Source: Puffinus mauretanicus (Eukaryota > Chordata > Aves > Procellariiformes > Procellariidae). Taken from it: a stretch of DNA of 64,000 nucleotides. Made by a program: the position numbers and the translations under genes. Under the pieces are notes generated by a model. It saw only the letters and a program-made list of their open reading frames with translations, ran no database searches and was not told where the DNA came from. Of the stretch, positions 26,330 to 38,700 are shown piece after piece (position 1 is the first letter of the stretch; each line of letters opens with the position of its first letter). The DNA is taken from positions 310,001 through 374,000 of the forward strand of contig JAJKFH010002656.1 in NCBI GenBank assembly GCA_023333565.1, read 5' to 3'.

Positions 26330-29233
26330 TGCAAAATTTTTCTAGACTGAGCAAGCAAGTGGACTCTTTGCACATCCCTCACCTTACCACTGCTTTTTCT
26401 GGTCTTTCTGCAAGCAAACCACTAATTACCACACTCAGAGAGAGAACAAAGAACCACAAACCTGAACCGAGAAGCAGCCGCTTTTGAATTCAGCACTGTT
26501 CTTTCATCATTGCCAGCAAAATGAAGTTAGCTTGAGCAGAGGCAAGCAATTATACTCATTATGAAAAAAATTACATGTAGTCAGATATTAAAACATTAGC
26601 CTTGCAGTTTAAGATAATAACAGCTTCTCCTGCTAAACACTGTAAAACTTACACTACATATTCCTGGAAATGAGAATAAACGCACATGATAAACACACAA
26701 ATTTTAAGAAAATTTAAAATGTTTAGTATTAGTTCATTTACTAGTCTTAAAACTGGCCTTAGAATGGAGAAACTTCTGTGGAGTAACCAACTCTGATTTC
26801 ATACACCTTGGGTAAGATCAGTCCCTTTTATCCGCTGGAGTTAGCACAATATATGTGACAGAACGCCTTTATTCTCAAAATTATTTTGTCCATTTAGAAA
26901 CCGTTTAGTTAAGCAAGGTAAGAGAAAAGAGTTCACAATCAGTTGCAGGAATATTTTGTCCCCTTTGATTGCAAATTCATACTCAAAACTGCCACCTTTG
27001 AAGTCCGCATACTAACCATTACCGGGTTTGGTTTTATGGTTTTCACTTAAATTGTAATGCTTTCTTTTTTCTTCCCCAAGACACAGCAAGACGCCCAGGC
27101 AACTGGTATCTTGTCTCTCAACAGCCATCACAGAAACAAGATTTGGCTGGTATTTTCTTGTGTTTCTACAAACAATACAATTTTTATTACTTTTTTTTAA
27201 AAAATATAGCATTCAATAAATTTTAAATACCTCTTAGCAATTTTCATACCTCATGACCTAAACGTTATTGCAATAATTACATCACCTAAAGACCAGGAGA
27301 GTCAAGTTTGAGGAGCAGTCACAAACACCACTGTACAGTGTACAGACGCGCTAGCAGAGTTAATATCACGGCTCAGAGCAGAGTAACCATAGGTCTGCAG
27401 CCCTCAAAGAAGATAGACCTGCACAAAAGAAAAGGGCTATCAGGTTCTTAACCTGACAGTATTTGCTAAATTAAAAGTCTCAGTCAGAGCCACAAGAGCA
27501 GCAGCAGGATATGTTGAAGTTGTGGTAACTCTGAAAAAAAAAATAACGTAAGCAGAAAAAACAGATGCCTCCCCTCAGAACATCAGCTGTACAATCACAT
27601 ATCCTTAAAATAACATCTCAGATCTTTTTGTCTCATTTCCATTGATGGCTTATACCAATCTGTTTGTTTTAACCAAAAACCTTTTCCTGACAAAAACTTT
27701 CTTCCGTATCTAAAGGAAAATAGTTTGCTTGATCTAGCTTAAAGTTTAATTACGCACCCTCTGGGACTTTTTCTGATCCGAAATGCAATGCCTTCCAGGC
27801 AACCCCAAGCGCGCAGGTACTAAATAGCCCTGTCAGCCAGGAACAGCACTCAGCCTGAGCTATAAGGAAAAACATTGTGCAGAAATGTCTAGGCTCAGGT
27901 TGGAGGGCTGCAGAAGAGCCATCGAGAGTGTAAGTGCAAAAAGGTGAGGCAAATGCTTGGGCTAATTAGTGAATGAGAGACTTGAATAGGCAAAAAGAAA
28001 TAAAGGAGCCCATTCTATGCTCTCCTGGGACACGTGCAGACCAATGATCAGCATGGCACCAGCAATCTTTGTACCAAATTTCTTCAGATTATTACGCAGA
28101 ATGAAGGGGGCAAAGGAGATTCAGATCCAAGTTTCAAAAAAAAGTTTTCTGCAAAGATTGCATCTGTAATGCTATTTTAACAATGGTTAACCAGGACTAT
28201 GCACTCACTACAGGTCAATTTGCTGACTTAGACTTTGCTAATCACACTTTCCATAGAGGACTGCCAAAAAAAAAAAAATTGAATCCCTTCAGTGGAGTAT
28301 TAATCCACCTGCTACACTAGCTCCTGGAGACCCATTCCCAGCATCTTTTGTCAGCAATGGTTCAGGTCCCAATGTCAGAAAGGTTTTTAATTCATTAGTC
28401 ACCTTTATGATGAAAACTTTGGCTGAAAACTTTGTCTTTTGGGAATTGAGGTCACCGCCACATGCAAGACTTTCTCTTCACTATTATAGAAGTGGTATTT
28501 CTAGATAACTAAACATATAGAAAAACAGAGCAAAAGTAGAGTAAATTGGTTTTACCTCAGAGGGAAGTTGAAAGCATTAAAAAGAGAGGAGATCAGCACC
28601 ATTCATCCAGCCACGGGTCAATTTTCTTTGCTTAGTTTGTGATAAAACAAGCCTCATCTTCCTTGTGTTTTCTCTTTGGGATTCTTCACACACATTAAAT
28701 ATTACAAGTCAAAAGAACCAATCCTTTCTTTAGCAGTGAAGACAAGGTTCTTTATGGCTACTTTACAGGGATTTAAATAGGACAGCACAAGGTGAAGAAG
28801 AGAGTTGTGCAAAACTTGCTGACTGCATTTTGACCTAATTCTCTGAATTCCCAATTTTGAAGGGACTACACCACTGTTTGAACTCCCAGAGGCACAGATA
28901 TCAAACTTCAGAAAACAAACCTCATCAAACGTTAAACACTTCAGACTCCACTCCAGATTAAGAAGTGGGATTTTGGCATAAATCCTTCAACTGTTCAGGA
29001 TCACTAATGCCAGCAAAGGGTTTGCTCTTAGAATTAAGAAAGGTGAAATTACTAGGCAAATACAATGCAGCAAAATCATTTTTAATTATTACTTAGGCAG
29101 AGCAGGCTTCTGAAGAGCAGCCTTCCTTTTTGCCTGCCAGCTCAAAGAACAGATCAGTGTGAGAAGTAGGAAAAACCATCTGACACTTTCCTTCTCACAC
29201 GTGTCAATGCCAAGACCTTTTGTACCTATACAA

Positions 29234-29249
29234 TTTTTTTTTTTTTTTT
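29234..29249. repeat. Poly-T run
   Basis: About 16 T residues. A second T-run of similar length lies some 215 bp downstream. No repeat body was recognised on the complementary strand. Confidence 0.9.
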
Positions 29250-29464
29250 AAATCTAAAGTGCAACTAAGCCCAGTCATGAAGCTCAAAGCATAAGAAAGA
29301 AAGAACAAAGTCTGTATAAGACGAAACAAAGCATGATCCCTCTCCCTGGACATCTGCTGAACTGAAAAAACCTGTCCTCTCAGAGGACACTAGGGCAGCT
29401 GGAAAACAGGACATGGCAAAGCTATACATATAAAAAAAAAGAAAAAATTTCTCCTTTTTCAAGA

Positions 29465-29479
29465 TTTTTTTTTTTTTTT
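29465..29479. repeat. Poly-T run
   Basis: About 15 T residues; second of the pair near 29.2-29.5 kb. Confidence 0.9.
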
Positions 29480-31566
29480 AAATGGAGATTCCACCCATAC
29501 ATTGCCAGGAATCTCCTCTCTGGTGAAGAATCGGTTGCTAATGTGTGTTTCAAACTAAGGGGTTGAGCCCACATCCTATTTATGCCCCTTTCCTACAGCC
29601 TATTCTTCAAATGTAGGAACTCTTTATTGTTGATTTCATGGGGGAAACCTCCTTGAAGGGCTTCATTTCTTTCCCAGAAGTCACACTGAATGTAAGCAGA
29701 GCAATGGCTACTCTAGCATCAAGTGAGAAGACTCCTCTCCAAGAACAAACACGTTTCCCCTCATTTACTACGCTTCCTCCTGTATCATGTACTACAGTAG
29801 CAAATTATCATATTCAGTTCAGTATTGGCCAACCTTGACAGTGACCCCACAGAAAGACAAAGGGTGAATTAGTTGAATGTACTCTGAATAAAGAAAATCA
29901 TTCAAATAGAGAAAAGTGGACCTACACAGGTGAGGGTTTCATGCAAAACCCACTGAAGTTGATGGAGAGCGTCCCACAGAGCTGGAGCCCAGGGCCAAAT
30001 GAGGTCTAAGCAGCTGCATGGGAAAATGAGCACTTCCATAATTATTTGAAGTTACATTACAGTCAGAAGATGCCTCAGTGAGCACTCCCAAGGCAAGCAG
30101 CTTATCACCAGCCCGACGTGCCTGCTGGGGAACCAACACAGAGCCAGCTATGGAAGGGGAGGCCTGAAGGGTTTCATAAGCAGAGAAGTCTTTCACAACT
30201 GAGGAATAAAATTGAACCAATGCTATTCTGAAGCCTCTTCTTTTAACTCTGGCAACTTCAACTGTCATGTAAGATTTCAAATGACACTGCTCATGCTGTG
30301 TGATGTAGAGATGCAAGTGTGACCTTGAGCATGCAATATTTCTTTCACACACTGTTGATTGCATCAAACCAACCAACCAAAACTCCTCCTCCTCCCCCCA
30401 GCACAGCCACTGCCAGAGCATTCAGACCTGTTCAGGATACTAACAAACAGCTCACTGCAAAGGAAGGCGAATCCTATTTGGGTGCACGACAGAAAAACCA
30501 TTATAAAGTAATTGCTGAACTTTAGCTTTAAACTTGAAGTGTAGTGTGGAGAAAAAAAACAATAAATCAAAAAAAAAAAGCATCTTCTTACCAAATACAA
30601 ATGACTCTTTTAAGTGATTATAAATATAATTGGTGAATTGTGAAGACCATAAATACTTCCCAGGGTTCTGGGACTATCATAATAAACCATAAGAGCAAAA
30701 TTCATGTGGGATATGATGTCACCATTGCCATGAAATGTATTGATAGTCCAGTTCACTGTGTTCCCATATTTATGTTCCTATAATACATGGTTGCAACCAC
30801 AAATTTTAATGGAAAAAGAGTTTTATTTAGCAGAAAAGTATAACTTAGAAATCAAGGTCTCTCTCCTGGCACTTATAAATTGTGTACATTAACTTCCACA
30901 TTATCCAGAGAGGATTGGCAATACTCCAATACAACACATATCGATACAAGGTCTTGCTGACAGCATACGAAGCCCTTCATAGACCTAAGTGACAAGATGC
31001 CTAGGACAACTTGGCTGAGATTGCCTTTTTTTATTCTTCTTTTCTGTCCTAAATTTCCCTCTGAACCTTGCAGAGACAGGACCTATCCATACCCCTCAGC
31101 CAATGTCTTTACAGTTTGCTGCAACAGAACAGCACCTCCTTAACCTGCTTTGCCTCTTTTCAATTGCTCATAATCCTCCAGACCCTTTGTTTTGCCTTCT
31201 TCCTTTTTCTTTAGATTGCTGTTAGAGTGGTCGACCTTTTCAGCCACTGAGTCCAGTTTTATTTCTATCACGTTTGCAGCATCCCAGATCAGTAGCTATA
31301 AGCACTTTAAAACACAGTATCAGGAAACAGGAGAGCTGCGCTGACTTTATTTAGGCAGTAATTTAAGGGGACTCCCTCTTTATAATGCAATAATAAACTT
31401 TAGGGACAAAAAACTCAGAGGCATGGTGCTTAACAGTGGAGCATATAGCTATCACCTTGTACACATGGAGCACCTTAAGGCCGTTGTGTTGAAACATGGT
31501 TTGTCTCAGCCTTTTCCCATCTCTCCTCTTCTACTGAATGTGCTCCCCCCATCACCATGAGGATGA

Positions 31567-31580
31567 TTTTTTTTTTTTTT
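31567..31580. repeat. Poly-T run
   Basis: About 14 T residues followed by A-rich sequence. Confidence 0.85.
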
Positions 31581-34500
31581 AAAATAATCAGTATTTTTAT
31601 AACTCTGTCCTCTCTTCCTTCCCCATTCTCTCCACAAGCAATACTTTGCTTTCTCTTATTAAATTGTTCTAAAAAACCTGAACCAGGACAGCCAGAGGTA
31701 CTACTCCAAACTGCTGCACTGAGGGTCCAAAAGCCCTGGCTTGCAGCAGAGTAGAGCGCTAGTACAAATCCTGCTGCTGACTTACATATTAGTTTTGTGT
31801 TTAGCCCTCAGTCACAGATACTCAAGCCACCACCTTTCATTATTTAGCTGCCACTGCCACATTTAAGAGTCCAGCCTCAGATGGTCTCTCTACTGGACCA
31901 TCATATAAATACAGATTAAATTAATCCACCTTCTGTGCCTCTGGTGAAAGCCAATGTGAGGAAGGAGGATCAATGCATACCATACCATTAAAAAGGAAGA
32001 CAACAGAAAGGCAACAAGGAAAAGGTTTGACACACAGTGGCATGGCTACTCTATGCCAACAAGGTTTTGCTGGCACATACGCATTGACAAAAGCCTGCAA
32101 GCTGGCACAGAGCTTGTGCAGTCACACAGAGAGTTTGTTGACAGTGGAGCTTTACCATACCCTAAAGGTCAAAGGCTATACAGGGCACATTTTTGCCCAC
32201 CTGAAATCCTTTGCACGTTGGTGTAACTTCTGGTTACAGACATCAAAAGTGTTGTTTCACAGACCCCTTCCCAGCACTCCCGGCAACGTTTTGTCACGGA
32301 GCCCAACCCTCCCCTGACGTAGCACCAGGGCACCACTAACAACGAGAGCAGCAGGGGTTTAGTATCACCCTCTCTGACTCTTCTCAGCTGGCTTTAAAGC
32401 CATGATAGCCGAAATGACTGTTCTCTTGCTGCCCAACAGCGCCTATGAGAAGCACAAGCACACCACCACCAGGGTAAGAGCGGGAAGACTTCTTACGAAG
32501 GCCACAAAGAGGGTCACCACCTACAACAGCTGCCTCCTTCAGCTAAGCCTGGTTTTATCAGACATACTTCCGAGGAGTGGCAAGTTTCAGCCACATAATC
32601 AGAAAAATGAATTATAGCAGAAATACCATCTTTGCAACTATCATTTATGATCTACAGGTGTTTCTTCAGCTATAGACAGAAATTACAGATCCCAGGAAAT
32701 GTAAACAACCATCCTTTGATGACGTGTACTTCAGCTGATACCATTTATTCCTATTTTGTAGATCTGTAGTATACTGTTTATCAAAAGGAATTGCTTCTAG
32801 TTACTTATAAGTGCTTATAAGTGCTCTGTCATAATTATTTTTTCATAGTTGAACCCCAGTAAACTTTTATCCAGCCTTCTCACTTCCCTTTCACCACCAT
32901 AGCCAATCTTACATACTAATTAAAAACAGGGTATGCCAATTAAATCGCACTTTGTTTTCTTAGTGATAACTGGTTTTTTTTACTTGTTTGCTTATTATTT
33001 ACTTCATAAAGAAACTATAAAGTTGCATGACCTTCAACATCATCAGCTCTACCTTCTGTAGTAGGAGAAACAGACTGCCTTTTCCCCCTTCCAGTCCACA
33101 TACCATAAACATCAAATTCAGATCAGCAGCAAGTTGCTGGCAACTGCCAGCTTGCTGCTTCTGTTTCATGCCTCTGTTTCTAGCTCTAGGCTCTATTGCA
33201 ATAGAGGAGCAAAGATTCTGGTTTCCTCCCTCTCCTCCATAACCTCAGAGCAGTGCATCCCTGATCCGCAATTCCTTGTCCTCACCCTTCTCTTGGCTTA
33301 AATTCTAAGTGTAGCTGATCTCAGTGTTAGAGGGCACATTTGAGGAAATATGGATTCTAAAATGGAGTGCTGGCTCTTTATAGAGGAAAATTTCCAATTG
33401 CTGGGGAAGCAATGAAATTTTTATTTTCTCGGGTACATAACTTGAGGGACAAGCATTCTAGCTGACCCATAGCACCATATTGGTTTTGAACTCTGTAAGG
33501 CTAAGGCACTTATCAGCTGTGGAGCTCCCATGCCCTTAAAAGATTGCCTCTTGCTATATACTGAACATGTTGCTTCCATGTTCTCCATGGAACTGCGTGG
33601 TTGGGATAGTCGTTTTCCGTGAAGCACCCTCAATTCCAGATCTTGCTCCCAGGCAACAGGATACAGCCAGAGCCAGACCCATCTTCAAGTCACAAGACAA
33701 GGCCCACATGCACATCCAGATCTCTCTCCATGAGAGCTTTTTTTTGTTTTAACAGCCCAATTCTGACATCTGATTCTACTATATTCATTTTGACTTGATT
33801 AGCATGGCTTGACACATTCTGTGAACATCTCCAGGACCAAGCATGTTGAATAAAATGAAATACATGTATTTCTTAACAGTTCTGTAGCAATGAATCCAAT
33901 TATTCATACCAAAAAGACATGTTCATGTGGCAAATGAAACTAAGGGTACATATTGCAGTTAGAATGTTGCACCCACAGATTACAAGATTTTTATAGCACC
34001 ATAACTGCAAATTAGTATTTTTTCCTCTGCTTCTGATCATTTAATTGAATGGGATATCCATCTATTACAGCAGTCTATTATGACCGTATCATTTGTCTTA
34101 ACGGCTTCAGTGTCCTTGTCTAAAGCTCCATCACTGTATAGCAGCTGGTCCAGACAGAACTGTTCATTTAACAAAGTGGTCGCAGAAGCTACTAACTAGG
34201 AATCCGAGTCCTTCACTGTGAGACCCAATATTGCTTTGCAACATTCTTTCTCAATCTACTCATGATTCCCCCCCCAGACCCTCATTTGTCCCCAAATTTC
34301 TCTGACATTCATTTTTCCTCACTTTAACTCATTATTTTACACAGTGATTCTCACTGACAGACTTCCACTGGGCCATAGCAAATTCCTGAAGAAGTTACCA
34401 TGCCAGTAATAGACACATCTGTAAACAAAAGATGGTCCTAAATTATAACATTGGGTCTGCACACTCCCTACTTTTAGAGCCAAGCCCAAATGTGCCTGAA

Positions 34501-35710
34501 TTTTGAAAGTGGTTCTTCAAAATTCCCATTCTACTTCTTGTGAAATCTTCTTACGCTCTCACCAGCTGACTACTGAAGTTTATGTACGATCAGAGTTAGT
34601 AAAGTTAAATGACCGTGAATGATTTCACCTCTAGGAAACAGGTCAGGTTCTGGAGGAAGTCTGGTCAGCAATGTGCCCTTCCCTGCACCGAAGCATCCTT
34701 CCACCACTCAGGAATGGTTGATGACTTGTCCCTAGAGGTGCCACTCCTAAAAGAAACATGAGGAGAAGTTGCAGGTAGCTGCGACAGGTGTAACCTCAGA
34801 ACACTTTTCACATTAATTTAGCCTGCTCAAACTCCATCACTCCAATGGTCTTTGTGCCACTTTACTGGGCTAGATCATTGTTAACCCTTTGGCCTGAGAA
34901 CCTAGCTCATGTTGCAAGACTTGTCAGGTTGTTTCTTAGCCTGCAAGGTGGAACTGTATGCACTCAAGTACTCTTTGCTACAACCTCGTTTGTCTACAAT
35001 CCCGCACAGTAGAGGTCAATGACAAAGCTCTGAGGTGGATGAGACCGGGGTGTGCAGACACAGCTAAAGAGAACCAGTTCCTTCTCCCTACCCCTGCTCT
35101 GAGTTTGCCACAACTCCCGGAGAAATCCGTCATCTAGCGTATATTATGGTGAGGTTTTATAACCTCCCTGCTGCTGGAAAGCATAGTGTTAACCCCCTGG
35201 TTTTTGAGTTGGCCCAGTCAACTTTCCACCTGAAAGTGAACCTTCCCCCTGGACTACCAGGTCTCAGCCATGTCAGCTCACCCCTGGCTGCAAAGGCACA
35301 CAGAAGCAGGACACAGAACCACCCCCCAACACACGCTCACATTAGCTAACCTTTCCCTCTATCGCTTTCTTTTTCCCCCCCCTTTCTTTAACCTGACCAT
35401 CACCCTGCATCCTCAGCATCCGAGGCACCCCTTGCTCCTGGCCCATTGCCAAGGAGAGCTTGCTGCTCCCTCCAGCGCTCGCTGCGCAGAGGGATGTCGC
35501 ATTGCTTCCTCCACATTCCGGGAAACAAAGGGGTTCAGGACTCCCGTCACCTTCAGCAAAACCCACAACCGCCTGTTGATCAAAGACCTGCTCGATGGCA
35601 GCCATCAACTCCTCTCCAAATAGCTTTATTATTTTATTCACGCAGTAGTGCTGCTGTTAAGCAGCGGGTGGTTCACCCTGGAGGGTGCATTGTTTTCCAA
35701 TTGTGGTTTC

Positions 35711-35752
35711 TGTAGCATGGTGCTATACAAATAAAGATCATTGTCATCTTAG
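35711..35752 (+). repeat. Possible L2-like 3' tail with AATAAA
   Basis: The string GGTGCTATACAAATAAAG followed by ATT-rich sequence resembles the GCTATATAAATAAA-type end found at the 3' terminus of some vertebrate L2-group LINEs and their SINEs. No body sequence was recognised upstream, so this may be a short relic, a genuine polyadenylation signal (AATAAA at about 35730) or chance. Confidence 0.25.
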
Positions 35753-35759
35753 GAAACTC

Positions 35760-38700
35760 TTCTCAGGCTGTGGCAAACATTTTGCCATAGGACAGCCTTT
35801 AAAAACTGTTTAGGCAGCCAACACTGATTGTAACCCAGGCTACCAAAGCAGGAAAAGGCCTTGCACAACCTCTGGCTGTTTTATTCTGTCACATAAAGCT
35901 GCATTTAATCAGTATTATTTCTAGGATTTACTAAGCTTTTGCTGCCTCAAGAAGAAAAGTTGGCAACTTAGAAGAAAGTATTCAGCGTATTATGTAAAGC
36001 TATTCTTAGCGCACACATAATTTCTAAGAAGCGTATATCACAGTAAGTGTTTTAAAGTACTTAATACGAAAAACGGTAATCCAATAGGAAGTTTCTACCC
36101 TGCCAGTCTAAAGCAGGTAAGTTCACGTAAAACTGTACACGTTCTCAGTAGGAATCTGATGTCCTGAGGGATCAAGGACAAGTCTAGATCTTGTGCGCAA
36201 AAATCACATAACAGGGATAAGCTCAGATTGCCGTGCCCAAGTACGTTTGTTCTGCCGAACAAAGTGGTTATTGTCTCTGGGTCAGCAGCATGGTAAGCTC
36301 ATCTCCAGGGAACAGCCCGTACGGGTGAAGTAGGGCAAACAGGTTAGAGGATGACGGTGCCCCTTCACAGCTTCAGCTGCCAGAGGACGGCGCATACCCG
36401 GCTAGGCATTGCACGTGAGGCTTTAAGAACAAAACTGAAGAAGAAAATACCACGGAAGGACTACCTTAAAAGTTTAGCACAGACTGACTTCCTTTCACGA
36501 ACTCCTGCTTTCTTGAATTCTTTATGTATAGATAGCTAGATATCTTCCCTGTCACAAGAGACTGACAGGCGAGCAGACACCCGAAGGAGCAGGTGGCTCA
36601 CCTATTCTTAGCCTAAAAAACTAAAGTTCTTGGCATGATCTCATATACGAGAGCTATCAATACTAGGCTCTCACTGCTGACAAATGCCTTCTCCTTTGTC
36701 CCCTTTGTCCTATATTAACGGGATGTTTTATCTTGAGGGCAGACTCATTTACTGTCACGAAGTCCACACAGCCAGTGGCAAATTGCACCGTGTGTCTAGA
36801 CCGCAAAAGGCGGTCATCATACTTGCCGGGCCAATTACGTGAGATGAATGGAGCCTGAATGCCCAGACCAGAACTGAAGATAGAGAGGGTATCTGATTAA
36901 ACAAGCCATTAAGGATAAACCGCGTTTTAAAATGCCCTACACACGCACCTTTTTAACTTCTTGCTGCAACTGCAATTTTTTATTCGGAAGCTGGGAAAAG
37001 ACCAGGTTGTGGCCCTAGGCTGCCACAGTAGATGTATATTATGGGGAGTACGCTTAAGGTGACAGTTATAAACACACTGTCTCCAGAAAAACACTTCATT
37101 TACAAAACAGATTTGACAGCTCGGTTTGTTTGCAATGCAGAGCACTCCTCCCAAACCCCCACATGGCCCTGTGAGCCTTGATTACTTCTTTGATGCCAGC
37201 TCTTCCATAGAGACCTCTGAAATGGAAGTGATGAATGAGGTCCTGTCAGGCTCCATTCCCTGGGTGGCCTTGAATCCATCCAGTTATCTGTTACACTGCC
37301 AGCCCTGACAGTGATGAACACAATGCAGGCAGCTGACAACACCCCTATTCATTACAAAAAGAAAAAAAGAGATAGATGGAAAGAGGTATGTTTGCCACCC
37401 TTCAATGCTTCACTCATCTACACTACCTTCAGAGGACCTGCTTGGGGAGGAGATGATAAAGTCTGTTTATACAATTATGTGGAACGGGAGATCCAACATC
37501 CCTCAGCTCCATCCACTAAGGCTGAGCATCAAACTGCCCCAATGCTGGCATTTCTTTTTCTTTTATTTCTTTAATTAAGTTGTCTGCAGTTCACATTTAT
37601 TACAGACATGCATTCTGATGGGTCTGTCACATGCACAACAGCCACAGAGCAGCCTGATGACACTTCTATTTTCATGTGTCACGGACATGGTGTCTCCACT
37701 AAGCAAAGAAGTATCTCAACAAAAGGATGAAAGCTGGGAAGAACTGCTAGCCTGGTTTGTTGCAATTATGACAGATTACAGAGCAGGATTATTTTCTCCA
37801 TAATCCTAACGTAGGAGCAAAGGTTCCTGCATGCAAATTGCTCCTCTGGGTATTCTCTCTCATTTCACATCCAGCAGGTTGTCCGAACCACTCAGTGCCC
37901 TGCTTGTTGGCTTGTGTCATCAGGATTGACCCATATGAGCTCACAAACAAGTTGCTTCATTAATGGAGGCTGGCAAGGTGATGTATATCACCTTCTAGAG
38001 CCATCGTGCTCTTCTGAAGCTACAGACCAAGCAAGAGACACAAACAAAACATTCAGACCTACAACACACAGAGCTTGTCATCTTTCACCCAGATGGATGA
38101 TGCCTCACCTCACTCTTTCCTTGCCTACTCCTCAAATTAAAAGTCAGTCACACGTGCCTGAATTTATACCTTAAAACAAAATGCACACCACAGCACTCAT
38201 ATTCCACAGATGCAAGACTCTCACCCATAAGGCAGGCTGAAAAATTTCCGTCTAAACCACTATGAAAGAAAACTAGGGGGGTTTTGCTTTTAAATCAAAA
38301 GTCTTTTTCCATGGCATCCTTTAATTTTTCCACCACTAACACATATAAAACCCAAAACATAGAAGCGTGTGACCCCACCATATGCCACTTCAATGTTTTA
38401 TTTAAAAAAGACCAGCCGAGTTATTTCCTGTCCTCATCATGACTCAGATTTCTCAAGCTCTCTCTCTCATACCGTAGCACAGAAAGCTCATATTACACTG
38501 GAAACAGAGGCATTGCAAAATAATTCCAGAACAAATATCATTTCAAACAAATGCTTACTCTTTGATTTTGCTCAGAGCTCACAATTCTCATAGGAAGTTT
38601 AAATGAAATGGTTTTGTTTATTTCCATTTTCCCAGAAGGGAGAACTTTCATAATGTTGGATTTATCCAACTGATACTAACCATTTAAATGTAGGCATTTA

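Larger units (their letters stand above)
24495..35660. other. Long A/T-rich unique stretch, no gene seen
   Basis: About 11 kb with no gene, RNA or named transposon recognised. 25000-28000 is especially A/T-rich and nearly devoid of open frames. The 160-codon minus frame at 29939-30421 and the plus frame at 31973-32317 lack known motifs. A 10-bp tandem pair of CTTATAAGTG lies at 32804-32823. At 32437-32472 a pyrimidine-AG and an AG/GTAAG frame a tiny exon-like segment that I do not trust. Decayed repeats may be missed. Confidence 0.55.

Noticed and set aside
29939..30421. 160-codon minus-strand frame
   Set aside because: No recognisable motif, ordinary composition and no conserved start or splice context visible.
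32437..32472. Exon-like segment between a pyrimidine-AG and an AG/GTAAG
   Set aside because: Splice-like strings are frequent by chance; the peptide is too short to identify and has no neighbour exons.
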